Shown piece by piece: positions 31,720 to 46,536 of a DNA stretch of 64,000 nt. Position 1 is the first letter of the stretch; the number at the start of each line of letters is the position of its first letter. The notes beneath the pieces are model-generated. The model had not been told where the DNA came from and ran no database searches. It worked only from the letters and a program-made list of their open reading frames with translations. Source of the DNA: Cloeon dipterum (Eukaryota; Arthropoda; Insecta; Ephemeroptera; Baetidae); the NCBI RefSeq assembly GCF_949628265.1, contig NC_088790.1, forward strand, positions 24,928,545-24,992,544. Direction: 5' to 3'. The translations under genes and the position numbers were made by a program.

Positions 31720-33994
31720 ATGCCAGATTTGATTAAGGACGTTGAAACCTACTCTGCGAGAGTGGAAGAATTGAGAGTGGCCTATGACGATTTTGAGACA
31801 GAAACTAGACCAATGTATAAATTTATTAAAAGAACAGGTTTGGCTATGAACCAATCGAAAGCTGCACTCGTGAAAAAACTCCGGTATGTAATACATATCT
31901 ATGATACACTTCCTTCAATTGACGAAATAATAATGTCATGCAAAATCATTTTCCAGTGAGATTGATAGAACTCCGTGGGACACAGTAGGTCAAGCGGGAC
32001 GAATGAATGCAGCTTACCTGGAGACTAGACTTCGTCGAGTTTCCCAAATTCAGGAAAAAGTGTAAGTCGGATTCCGAAAGTCCTAGATTATTAAATTTGT
32101 TATCTACTATTTTTTTTCTGCGTAGGAATGAAATTGCAGCAAAAATAGAGGTACTCGAAGCTAAGTACCTCAAACTGCGAATGGATTTAAACATGTCTCT
32201 CACTGCGAAGGGATTCGCTATTTGCGATAGCTACGTAGTTTGCTTCAAAGAGGGTCTCGCCAAGGCCAAATTCGAGTGAGTTTTTTTATTTTTTTAAATT
32301 TTGCGTTGAAATTTGCGGCGGGGTCACGCGCAGATATGGCGTCTGGTGGCGTATGGCGCGAAAAACGGTCACGTTATTATAACGACACATAAGTCGCTAT
32401 TACTCAAAATCTACTAAGCTAACAAACCCCGGGCTTAAATTAATTCAACTCTCAGTTCGTGGAAAATTCGACCCTTAAAATGAAGTTAAAGTGTTGCTGG
32501 TGTGTACGGATAAATTAAACAATTAAATTGTAGAATAATTATTATTAAATGGAATACTGATAATGTAACGAGATAATGGTAATTTAATAATAATTGTGAT
32601 ATAGAACAATTTGGGTTTACAATAATTGGGGAATAGGCCTTTCAATAAAAAAATATTCGGAATCGGAAAATACGGAAAATACGCGCGCACACGAGTCTGA
32701 CATTGTACTTAACGATTGACGATCTATACGATGGGTGAAGAAGGAGTCGATGACGGCGCCGACGACGACGAACGGTGACGCTCAACCCGAGGACGTCTCC
32801 CGTGCCTTAGTCGCGTAGGGTAAAGGGAGCTGCTACACACGAAGGGTCCAGGCTAGGTGTTGCTTTCCGACCGCTTCAGGATGGGGTGGTGCCAGCCTAA
32901 ACGTCTGAAATGGACCACCAAAAGACGGGGCTGCATCAGGGGTAACGAAGGAGCCCACCAGGGCTACCTGAGGGAAACAACGCACAAAGTCTGCCGTCAG
33001 TCGCGCCAAAAAAAAAATTAAAATGAGCACACAGAAAGTTGCTCAATTTATAAGTCGCCCAGAAATATGTTTTGAATAAGTTTTTTTAACTTCCTTCACT
33101 CGTGACCGAGCTTCTATTAAATCCGTCCTGCCTACGGACGAAACATTTGCCGAAACCTTCTGTTGAAACCATCAAGAAGGTCGGCGGACAGAGGTTATTG
33201 GGCGACTGACTGACTTTCGTGCGAGAGGTCGCAACCTTTCCCTCGTGGTAGACCTATTTCGCGCGCAGCTCAGGTGTGGGAGTCTTCTCCTTCTTGTTGC
33301 ACTCACTGCACTCTGCACGCACTGTTTTACACTCGTTGTACGCGCGGCACGATTTATTAAAAAAATATAGGGAGAATCAGAATCATTCTTTAATTTACCA
33401 CATATCGTTATACAGATAAACCTATAAAGCTAATAAAGTGGACAATAAGGTCTCTCAAATTTAGTTGAAATCGCATCCAGAATGTTTTTTGAGGCCATGC
33501 TGATAAAAAATGTTCCAGAGTAATTTTTACGTCGATTTCAAAATTTTGTTAGACAGCATTATTATATTTTTGAAATTAACAGCGGTTGGACACAAATAAT
33601 TGTTTGAAAATTGCTGTTCGTCACTTTTTTGACTGATATTCCATCCCTTAGGGGACTTCTTGATTTGGTTTTTGGGCAAAATTTCTTAGAAAAAATAAAA
33701 CTCATCCAATTTTCAGCATTTCCAGAGTGGAAATTAACGTTGCTCAGTGCATGAAGGAGGAAAACGACTTTCCTTTGAATTGTGTGGCCATTGACTCAAT
33801 AAAAGGCTACGTAATGGGTAAGCCATTTTATTTTGAAAAATTGTAGCAAGAAATAATAGCGAATGCTCGTTTCAGTCGCGTTGAGAAACAAAGGAATGGA
33901 TTATGAAGTGGAAGTGATTCCGCCCGAGATGTACCCGGCGGACTCGGCAGAGCTGCCTACGTCAGGACTGCCGCCACCAGAAGATGAAATTTAG
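31720..33994 (+). CDS. Uncharacterised 212-residue coiled-coil protein
   Basis: I do not recognise this family. Five exons with in-frame GT-AG junctions: 31720-31883, 31957-32061, 32126-32275, 33717-33817, 33876-33994 (TAG 33992-33994). The protein begins MPDLIKDVETYSARVEELRV. It is charged and largely helical up to about residue 140, with heptad-like stretches (VNEIAAKIEVLEAKYLKLRM), then a possible beta-type tail (CVAIDSIKGYVMVALRNKGM) and a Pro/Glu-rich end (SGLPPPEDEI). There is no signal peptide or membrane segment. A soluble scaffold or assembly factor is possible, but that is a guess from composition. It is head to head with TTC12 and tail to tail with LDH. Poly(A) signal AATAAA at 34064-34069. 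Intron 3 (1.44 kb) contains a GC-richer insertion. Confidence 0.75.
32690..33350. repeat. GC-richer insertion in an intron
   Basis: Roughly 650 bp in intron 3 of the 212-residue gene differ sharply in composition from the AT-rich remainder (for example GATGACGGCGCCGACGACGA). It contains no intact ORF and no recognisable domain. It may be a solo LTR or another transposon remnant, but I found no flanking duplication. Confidence 0.35.
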
Positions 33995-34063
33995 CGAGCG
34001 AAATGAACTTTCCCTCACCACCAAACAACAAACGGACTGATCAGCTATAAGGATTTTTTATAC

Positions 34064-34101
34064 AATAAAATAAAAAACGAGCAATGAAGGAATCATTTAT
34101 T
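34064..34101. terminator. Convergent poly(A) signals of the 212-residue gene and LDH
   Basis: Plus-strand AATAAA at 34064-34069 serves the upstream gene. Minus-strand AATAAA (TTTATT on plus at 34096-34101) can serve LDH. With cleavage 10-30 nt beyond each signal, the two 3-prime ends would meet or overlap by a few tens of bases. Confidence 0.6.
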
Positions 34102-34363
34102 TTATTTTCTGTTTATTAATAGGGAAAAAGTTGAATATTAATAGAATGCAATAAGTCAAGATCAGAGTTGAAACGCAAGAAAATACGACTAGCCAGAGGG
34201 GGTTTGAGACAGCGAGTGTTACTCATGCTTACAGTTAATTTGTAGATTCAACCAAAATGCTCCTAAATTCGAAAAGTCAGAATTCATAGCAACAGCCTAA
34301 TTTCATAAAACGTGCAGAATGGTTTTGATCGTTTCTGCTTCGATCCGCTGGCAATTTTTTTGA

Positions 34364-37204
<2,841 letters not shown>

Positions 37205-37622
37205 CTGAAATTTCAAATTTAATTGTAGACTCTTTTTGAATGAAGCAGAAGGTGCGAAAATAAACGTTTTGGCACACACGCCGGCGAAGTGAAAGTCAAT
37301 TTAATTCTTTGAAAAGGAGAACTGCTCTCACTTGCACGTACGCCAGGATCCGAGACAGGATCGATCACTACAACGTGTTTATTTTTTTTTATCAGGCCTA
37401 TATTAGGAAACTCCAGTTTGAGATTTTCTTGGAATTGCTAGTGAGTCAATCAAGGAATTCGCTGATATCAGCAAAATAATTTAAGCCGCAGCACCGCGGC
37501 TAGCAGACACCGCTCGCGCTTTAGTGATATAACATTTATTTGACCTCAATGACCTTGGTTAGAGTAGACTGCCAGACGCACGGCCGCTTGGACTGTTAAA
37601 TCGAGAAGGTTTTTTGGAGCAG

Positions 37623-37782
37623 TTCGTTCTGGTAGCGGAAAATTGCGCACCTTTTCAACAACCAAAAAATGCGAATTTCCTCGTTGCAAGTTCAATTCGA
37701 CATTGAATGCCCTTAAATTCGTCATTGAAAATTTGGGTGTTTGTTATGAGCGATGCGCAAATTTACCGTGATTAGAATGAGT
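37623..37782. repeat. Short hairpin repeat, family C, decayed copy
   Basis: Diverged copy in the region upstream of the LDH coding exons. It is recognisable by TTCTGGTAGCGGAAAATTGC, TTTCAACAACCAAAAAATGC and AAAATTTGGGTGTTTGTT. The outer arms no longer pair well. Confidence 0.5.
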
Positions 37783-38257
37783 TCAAATAAATAAGGTCAA
37801 TTTGTTGGAGATACTGCTCTGTGAATTAGAATGATAAGAAATGGGTTTGTTTGTTATTTAAACTGAAAAACAATTGATAGTAATAAAATTGTTATTTTCC
37901 GCAATGGAATGAACTGGAACAAAATCGTCTTGGGGCCGTAAAAATTGCGCGTAGCTCAATATAGACCGAAATAATAATTTAAAACTGGCTGTACAACATT
38001 GGAATAATTCCTGGAGACTTATTATCCTATTGATTATCATCTAAAATATTTAAAAAAAAAATAGAACAATTTTAAACCATTAAAATTGAAATAAAAACTG
38101 GATTTGTGCTATTTTAAGAAGACGAGAGTGAGTTCCATAAATTAAATCTTTCTCCGTGGCTACGTGACAGTTTTAAGACAGCTGCATACAGTTTAAAGAG
38201 TAACAACAAAAATTACAAGACTAAAACCATAGCAAAATTATTTGTGGAGTTACGTAC

Positions 38258-38380
38258 ATTGCTGATAAGAAGGTTGGCTGTAGAGTGCAAATCGGTGTGT
38301 GTATTATTGACAGATGATGTTGGGCCGGGCGCACGCTGCTTCTTCTAACACTCGACTGGCAGTTCAGTTCCCCTCTTATA
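38258..38380 (-). promoter_or_regulatory. Candidate LDH promoter and untranslated first exon
   Basis: On the minus strand TATAAGAG (38380-38373) is followed about 23-28 nt later by initiator-like sequence (CCAGTCGAGTG). A donor AAT|GTACGT at 38258/38257 comes next. Splicing this ~95 nt leader to the acceptor at 37205 would place the LDH ATG at the start of exon 2. This rests on motif spacing only. Confidence 0.4.
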
Positions 38381-40333
38381 CAAAATCGGCTCTGGTAGGA
38401 CTCCGTCAAGGTGACCCCGAGTTTCTGCCGGTGCACACACACACACACAGTCATGCGTATTCGGCCCGCGCCGGTGCGTGTGCGCGCCCTCCGAAATTTC
38501 GGCGGAGGAACCGCCGGCCACCAAGCAGAGAGCTACCCCCAGAATAGAGCCGGCAGCGGGTGGGTCGCTTCGTGCGGCGGCTGCTCCCATTATTGATCCG
38601 TGCAACACGCTGAAAAATGACGAAATTTACGTCAGCATTTGCATTTGTGGTGATGCAACGAGGAAAAATATTGTAAAAATAATGACAAGTAAATAAAAAA
38701 ATTACGTGATGGTGCATCGGTGAAACTTCTAGAGCGGTTTCACGTTCCTCGATAGCAAATTTTTATCATTTTTAATAAAATGGAAATTGAGAAAATAACG
38801 ATAGGAAAACTTAAATTGTTAAATTCAATTTTTTTTAATTTAACGGCATTGGAAACCGAGTAACAACTCATTGGAAATAAAAAAATATATATGTTTGTAT
38901 GAAATGAAATTAGCGGATTTTTGGGTACTTTCGTAGTTTGTTCATTTTTATTTAATATAGTATTCATTCATGGCGCGACGATTTAACAAAATCAACGAAG
39001 CTCCACTTTCTGAATTTGATTTTCACTCTGCAATGTTCGCCTCGCCACTCGGTAGATGGTTCAGGTCCATAGGTTGCATCTCATTGTTTAACAATCCGAC
39101 CAATCAATGGCCGGCAGCTCGCTGCTTTTCTCAAATTAGGAATACACATCATTCGCTATTGTCCAAACCGGTTTGATTAATTAATTAATAGTAACTAAAA
39201 TTATCTCAACTTCAAACACAACGTACAGAGAAGAAAGCAACAAAACACTCATCGCTCGGAGCACCTCTCTCTCCGAATGAACAAATGCAACAAGAAGTTT
39301 ACCTAGCAAATTATATATTACACGGGGACTGAGTAAGATCAAATTTGCAGCTACGGTACTTTGGCAGCCAAGTCTGACTGTATGTAGGCAGAACGAATCA
39401 CAACTTTGGCATGGAGGATGCCCACTTATTAGAAAATCCGCTCGGTGGCCGCAATTTTGACAAACATCTGGCGCTTCTTCTTTTGAAAGTACAAAAATAA
39501 ACTTATCTGGACGAGTTCATTGTTTGAAGTAATTTGAGATGATAAATGCAATACACTAATGTACAATTTTGTGCACGAAATGTTGGTCTTTAGTGTTAGG
39601 AGACGTCAACTGAATATTATATGGCAAAATTACTGTATTTTTCACGCAAAAAGATTTGTAGGAAGCGGTGAAATCAAATTAAATGATTTATTGCCTAGAA
39701 ATTAAACCGTGATTGTGGTTTTCAGAACGTTGAATTAATTTCCTACACACCAAAATTCACAGAAGCAAAACGTTTTGGTAGGATTTCAAATTAAATGTTT
39801 GAAAGAGCTGGCTTATTCGGGAAAAGACCGATTGAAAGTCTATACAACTTCAACTAAATCCAATTTTGGACTAAATCTAATTTAATTTTAATCCATGACC
39901 AAATTTTGGGAAAACTGGTTTAAACTGTTGAACACTGTAATGAACAGTGGCGCTATCAGTTGACGGCTCCAACCACGAAGAGATATTCCAATTTACCAAT
40001 AAGGGTTTCATTTTCTTACCAATTTCACGCGGAATTAAATTAAATTACAAATCAATGAAAAGAGAGAGTGCAACCCTCCAATAATTTTGAAATTGAATGC
40101 AATTCAGCAAAATTTTGAGCTGACGAAATCAGTAAAGAACAAATTATATTTAACTAAACTACTGAATTACACATTTGAGTCGATTTGAAATCCAGTCCGA
40201 ATTGAGGCACTTCAATTTCTATTATTCGGAAAATCGAGTGAGCATCCGGGGGGCAACCGATCAGGAGGATAGAAGAGAAAGGGTGGTCGGAATGGTGCGG
40301 GGGCGAGCCAGCAGCAGCAGCAGTAGCAGTGTG

Positions 40334-43300
40334 TCAGTCTGTGATCACGTATGGCCAGACGAGCAGCGGCTCGTACGAGTGGCGCCACACGGGCTGGTGC
40401 CACTCCTTGAAGGCAGTCTTGTCGTCTCCTGCTTCCTCCACGTTGCCCGTGACGCCCGGGAGGGGTTCGCTGGCCAGCACCTTCTCCACCAGCTGCTCGG
40501 GCGGAATCGGCGTGTCCGGCGGCTCGTCCTCCTCGTCATCTTTGAGCAGACACGACGGGTCGATCGGCGGAAGCCGCGACATGATTTCGGCAATCATACG
40601 GGACGTCGGCGATTTCGGAGGCTTGTCCAATTTCGACGGAGCAGCAGAGACGACGGGAGCGGGCTGGAATTTCAGCTTCACCGGCGCAACCGGCAGCTCC
40701 CCCTCGGCCTGCGAGTTCAGGAATTTGGCTAGGTGCTCTGTCTTGCTGCGTCGGTAGTCGTCCGCGTCCGTGCTCGGTGCCGCGCTGCCGCCGGCGTCGC
40801 GGTGCTTCAGGTCGTGCAACAGCTCCCGCGTCGTTTTCACGCCCCGACCGAGCTGCGACATGTTGGCCTGAAAATCACACCATTGCAATTAATAAATAAT
40901 TACACATCCAGACCAGGTTTTTTATATAAAGCCTTTCGACATTACAGATTGAAGAGAGAAGATACAACTAGTTTGCGTGCAACAACAATAAATTGCCTTT
41001 TGATTAACTATTGACTTTGATACCCTTATTGTTGGGCTGTTTATTGGATTTCACATAAATACTAACAGGCAATAGAATATATTGTACAAAAATTTACTCC
41101 AAAGATTGGTCAGCGGGAATTTTGATTTCCAAACTTAGCTATAAACTTAGTTCCAAAAATCCAGGGTTTTTTAAATTTGCCCGACCCACCTGGGTTTTAA
41201 TGGGTGGTATTTTTTTCAGATTTGCTATTCACAGCATTAAAAAAACTTCTCACCATACCCCAAAGGCCTTGCCGATTTTGGAATGCGCACAAATGAAGCA
41301 TAAAAACAGCTAAAAACACAATGTTTGGAGTTTTCTGCAATTTTAAATTTTTTATGCTGAAAATCTTCGAGCATCGAGTAAAAATGTGGCTTCTATTGGG
41401 TTTTTTAGCCTGGAAAACCCCCCGAAAAAACCCGGGTCAGCTAAAAGTCAGCTAAAACTGAGTGAAAATTCGGCACCCTGGCTATAAATTTTATTTTTAT
41501 ATTTTTCCAATATTTCACAAGCTGAAATAATCGAGCTTTGGGCCAAGGCTGTTCGGGGAGGAGACGAGAGGGACTTTTAAGGGCATATTTTGGTCATTTA
41601 GGACTGCCATCAGCTTGCATTAATGCCCGATTTGTCAAAACTCAAGATATTTAAAAATTCACCAGTAGCGAGAGCCGTTAGTGTTCAAATATACAGAAGT
41701 TTCTTTAGATTTTAATGCACTTCAGCTGCAATAACACGCATTCTTTAACTAAAATAAGATATTTTTTGGTGTTGAAAATAAAAATCAGCCCAGCTAATCA
41801 CCTACAAAACTTCAGCAAACATTTAATATTTTGAAAATTGTAATTTTCACGTTTCTACGGCGCTTAGCTGAACCGATTTTAGGTTTGAGAAAATAAAATG
41901 TAATAATTTCAGGTGAAATCGAATTTAACTGCGGACACCAAGGGCTTTCGCAAGTGGCGATTTAATTTATAAAAAAAAACTTAGGATCCAAAAGGCCGAC
42001 TAAAGCAGATAAATTAAATTCCTTTTGATAGATTAATCAAAAAAATAATAAAAAAACTTACTTTGACAATATCAGTGTCTGCGACTAGTGATGACGTAGA
42101 AGCGGATGGCGGCGGAACTTGGTTAGTCGACGCAGAGCTGGACGCGCTGCTCGAGCTGTTTTTGCTCTTCTTCACTAAATCTAAGGTAGGCACTAGGGGG
42201 CTGATTGAGGCACTTTCTTTCGTGCAGCAGCCGTTGACGCGCTGCTGCTTGCCAGGAGTCGGGCCTGACGCAGGGTCCGTGTCCATGTTCTCTTTCCGCA
42301 GCCGCTTGTTGCTGGCATGCGTGCGGTTCACCGGCTCCAGCCGTGGCGACGCCACTCTAGCCGAAAGCTGCGGACTGCTCGGCAACGACGACACTCGCCG
42401 CAGCCCTGGACTCGAACTGCTATTCGACACGGCCGGCGAGGTCAGGGTCGACCGGCATGACCTGCCATCAAAATGCTTAAATTTTAGAAGGGAAGAGGGA
42501 AGAGCAAAATATTTTTCAATGGTTTGACGATTGCAAGTTGAAAACAGGAAGGAACCAAAATACAAGAACAAATATAACTTCAGAGAGAGAGAGAGATAAG
42601 GCCAGAAAAAATAAATCGTTTGCAAGTCTAAAAAAATTTAACAATTTTATTTCAACTTGGGACCCTACACTTTCAGAAAACTAATTCTAAATTTTAAAAT
42701 TTCTTACGACTAAATTAACTCCTTGTTTAAATTAGACTGCTGTATTAAATTTTTCCTTAAAATATACTAATCGTTTGATGAAACCTTTTAAGTCTGGAAA
42801 AGCCATATTAATGCAGAGTATTTAAAAGGCCAATTTTTCAATATTTAGTTTAGAGTAATTGCTACAAAGCTCAACAATTGTTCTGATTTTCTGTAAAGAA
42901 AGCTGATGATTTAAATTAAAAATATTTATACCTGTTCGGCCCTCCTGGTCCCGTCATATTGGTGCTATTTGTGCCATTTTGGGTGGAGAGCGGCTCGACC
43001 GGTGCGGCGGAAGCCGCGTGGCCACCGGCTGGCATGAGCATCTTCCGCCACCTTCGAAGCAGGTCCTTGGCCCGCTTGGCCAAGGCCTCGTTCTGAGTCT
43101 TACGTCGGAAGTCATTTATGTACTTGCCAATACGAGTTACCTAAAAAAATTAGAAATTAGCTGTTGCTCAATTTTTAGATGTTCAAGATGTTCAATAATA
43201 CCTCTAATAACTCCTTAGTTATTGGAGTGTTCTCTAAAGTTGTGATCACCTCCAAAAGAGCACGCATATCGGTAACCTGAAAAACATATTTTTATTTATT

Positions 43301-43842
43301 TAGCATCGTAATTCGAAAAACAAAATCATTTCGCAATATGGGGGAAGGGTTTTTGTTCTCGCTCTCGTGGCGAAGTCCGCGTGCGCATGTGACCGGCGGG
43401 CCGTGGCGTGGCGCTCCGTGGGTCCTGCTGTGGCAGGCCCTCGGCCAGTACTACAGGCTCTAACAGAACTCGGCGTCTGGCCGATGAGGGCGTAGTGCGC
43501 ATGCGCCAGTGCCAAGCCAGCGGACACCAGCGCACTTCACCTCTCCGCACGGACCAATTTTCGGGCCCGAAATAGCAGGTAAAACGCACCCCCCACGGCC
43601 CAGCGTGGGCTCGGCCGGCGGGGCCCGGTGTCAGGGGCCTGCAGAGCGCGGCTCGGCCCCGTGCGCGGCCCACGGGTCGAGAAAAGCGGCGGCGAAAAAC
43701 GCTGTGTCAGGCGACTTTCTAGGGGGCCGTATTTGGGCTGATTTGTGGGGCCTGGGCCGCCGGACGGGGCTTCTCTTACATTATAATCCGCGTCCAGAGC
43801 GTTTAGCAATCTATCCCTGATTTCTGATGGACTGTGCTGCAT
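40334..43842 (-). CDS. MED26: Mediator complex subunit 26 (MED26)
   Basis: Mediator subunit that docks elongation factors onto RNA polymerase II through its N-terminal TFIIS-N (LW) domain; nuclear. Exons on the minus strand: 43842-43780, 43276-43202, 43140-42932, 42461-42062, 40867-40334; all junctions are in frame, 426 residues. The LW domain spans about 1-85: IRDRLLNALDADYN, then TDMRALLEVITTLENTPITK, then the hallmark RIGKYINDFRRKTQNEALAK and RAKDLLRRWRKM. The middle is a Ser/Pro-rich disordered region (exon 4). The C-terminus has a MED26-type ending: an acidic stretch, then FKEWHQPVWRHSYEPL and the terminal LLVWPYVITD, like the ILPYVCLD end of human MED26. It is shorter than human MED26 (about 600). 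Intron 1 is unusually GC-rich (about 43330-43780) and yields spurious long ORFs. Confidence 0.92.
41162..41480. mobile_element. hAT-type MITE, family E, copy 4
   Basis: In a MED26 intron. It starts CAGGGTTTTT and ends GGCACCCTG, with internal blocks (GGAATGCGCA, CCCCCCGAAAAAACCCGGG-like) related to the other family E copies. No clean 8 bp duplication directly abuts the ends, so the call rests on termini and interior similarity. Confidence 0.5.
41662..41958. mobile_element. Foldback MITE, family A, decayed copy
   Basis: Partial and diverged copy in the MED26 intron between 40868 and 42061. Recognisable blocks are the CCAGTAGCGAGAGCCGTTAG start, the GAAAATAAAAATCAGCCCAG block and its inverted partner (AGCTGAACCGATTTTAGGTT). 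Boundaries are approximate. Confidence 0.5.
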
Positions 43843-46536
43843 CAGGGCGATGTAAACTGGCTCCTGAGTGTGTATCCGCGAGGCACGTTTGTCTCGGGAG
43901 TCTTGAGCCGATGATGGCGGACATTCGACTGCTCCGTGCACTCATCGCCTCCCCGCGAGCTAGTTCACTAGCGCTCCGACAGGAGCCGCCTGCTCGGCCT
44001 CCGCCTTGCGTTTCATGCTTGCCAACTTAATCATTTTCCCTTTATAATCGCTGGTTGATCTGAAAATTCATAAATCAACTGTATTTAACTTACAAGTAAC
44101 ATTTTAAAGAATAAAGTTGCTAAACTTATAGATTTAAACTTAAAATTATTAGAATCTAACTATGATAACCGGCCTGTGCGAATTTGTCTATGTTGGCAGC
44201 ATTACTTGTGACGTCACACCACCGTTCCGAGACTGACCGAGAATTTTCGCCGGTGCTCGGATCGTCTCTCAGTATATAAGGAGACGAGGGTCGCCGATTA
44301 AATGGTAGAAACGTCAGCCTGTTTGGGAAGCAGGGTCTGTGTTCTACTTCGCCTCGTGCCGAAACGCACGTTATGGCGACTTGGCGAGATCGCACCTCCC
44401 AGCGCCCCACTCTGGCGGCCGGAAAAAATCGGTTTGCCAGCAGAGTTTCGATGCCCAGGCTGATATCGGCCGAATTAAATTGTTAATTATTCGTACGAGA
44501 TGCATTAAAAGCACGCACACGCAATTGCCTCGAGATATCGGCTTCGCGAAATGAGGAGAAGGCTCGAGAGCGTGCTAAACAGCACCCATAAGGCCATAAC
44601 AGGATATTGTAATGCCACGTTGTTTGCCCTGTTTTGCGATGAATGAAATCGGTTCTGACCTATAATATCACTTTCGTTCAAAGAGGAAAGAAATTATGGA
44701 ATACAAAATAATAATCAATTTTAAATAAAAAAAACTACGTCGTATTATTTTTATTAAGATTTAAACCAGGTTCAGGGATATTTGATGCAGTGGTTGAAAT
44801 ATCATTCAGCAGCCTATACGAGGGAAAGTTTTAAGAGCCAGTTTTGCTAATAATGATCTTGAAACGAGGCCCGTTAATTGGCCGAAATTGCAATGTAATA
44901 ATTATTTTTGCTAGATTATTTCAATTATTTTTCCCTCTTTCTTAGTAAAGAATTAAATCCTGACCTACAATACAGGAAAATATTCTTATTTATGTTACCT
45001 AAAAATTCATTTAATTCCATCCATTTCTATGCGAGTACGTTAAATTACGAGTTTAAATTCAATTTTTTTTCGTGCTCTGAATCACGTGTTGAGTTTGAAC
45101 GCTTCTCTGAAAATTATTCTTATTCAATTTTTATTTACTGGCACGTACAAATATTGAAAAGAATAAACACAAACACAAACGTACACACTCACAAGTACAT
45201 AAATTATGTTTCTCATTTATTACGACACCAAATTTCCATATAAAAGTCTCTAGCGTCATAGAATTCAGTCAATTTGCACTCGAACTCTCTAAAGTTGTTG
45301 CGTTTATCATGTTTGTTGTTTATTTTTGTGTTATTTCGTAACTTCGGGGGAGGAATATTTTCGTAAATCGCTACCTGAAACCGTGGATGTTGCCTATGGG
45401 GGTGTATTGTATTTGTCAACAAAAGGAAGGTATTTTAAAAGTACAGGCGTGACAAAATTTTACCACGAACATTCTGGAAAAATAAAATAAATGCCAAAAA
45501 TTAAAGGAATAACAAAAGATCTATCAAAGGAATTAAATTGTTTGCATTTGATTTTAAAAATGCGGGAGATTAAACAAAAATGATTAATCTCAATTATAAA
45601 TATTATGAAAATACAAGAATAATTATTAGTCCCCTTCTCGGTTGTGTTTGGTAAAATTGGAAGTCAGTGCAATTTTTCCATCACTTTTATTCAAGAAAAA
45701 ATTAAACCCAGTTAAAACTCTGAAATTTGGAGCCCGGTAGCACAATTTTTCGCTGTACGTGATCGGATTTAGGGTTAGGGGGATTTAGGTCTCTTTTCTG
45801 AGAAAGAACACCATTCTTTACATGTGTTTGCGCGCTTCCTCTATTCTCTAGGGAGGATTTTGCTTCCCAGTGGGGATGCTTCCACCAACAAAGGGGAAGG
45901 AATTTCAAAAATGTTCTGAATAGATGCGACATAAACATAATATATGAGAGAACTGAGGAGAGAAATAAAACAGCGGAAACAGTGCACTTATGTTGTGTTC
46001 AGAAGAGCAGCGCAGCCCTGAAAACGAAATGAAGAATACAAAAATTGCTATGCTCTATTAAATGAAATAAAAATAAATTGGTTTTGTGTTTTGAAAAATT
46101 AATAATAATTTGAATATAAATGTTGTCCTAAATTAGAGCAGCCCCGATCTGCGATCTACAGACAAGTAAAAATAAAACTGGTGTAGCGGCGATTACCGGT
46201 ATTAACAAATGCTGTCGATTAAACACAAATTCGAGTATTGCAAAAATCGCGCTACAATTCAAACCACATTTAAATTTCAACCCTTTGTCGAAAGTTGCTG
46301 GCATTCTCCGCTATCAGAATAATAATTTTGTCTCTCTCTGTTGTAGGTGCTGCCACCTAGGCGTCGACTTTAAACTACGATGGCGAGGTGACGACTGACG
46401 ACACGAATCGCGGAGCGAAGTAAACAAGGCAACACACCTCCTACCCGAGACCCAAAAACGATTGATAAATTTGTGCAGTTATTTCGTCATGGAGTAGTAG
46501 TCGCTGCTGCTATTGCAATAATTATATAAGCTGGAG
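43843..46536. other. Divergent upstream region of MED26 and ISCA1
   Basis: About 2.7 kb between two head-to-head genes. The part next to MED26 (43843-44000) is GC-rich. A plus-strand TATATAAGGAG near 44272 is a possible core promoter with no identified gene. From 44600 to 46100 the sequence is AT-rich. About 46360-46500 (GTGCTGCCACCTAGGCGTCG) is GC-richer and is probably the ISCA1 promoter and 5-prime UTR. Confidence 0.45.

Larger units (their letters stand above)
37205..40333. other. LDH upstream and MED26 downstream interval
   Basis: Holds the candidate LDH promoter (38258-38380), a GC-rich patch at about 38410-38600 with a CA repeat, and a decayed family C hairpin (37623-37782). A weak relative of the CCAACAGATGGCG motif occurs near 39955-39967. 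No coding region is recognised. Confidence 0.5.

Noticed and set aside
38411..38608. ORFs of 61-88 codons around 38.5 kb
   Set aside because: Short, overlapping on both strands in a GC-rich, CA-repeat-containing patch upstream of the LDH promoter; no domain.
43300..43941. Several 75-134 codon ORFs in a GC-rich block
   Set aside because: They lie in MED26 intron 1 and around exon 1. Low-complexity Arg/Pro/Ala composition and lack of homology point to a CpG-type region; only the 63 nt MED26 exon is supported.
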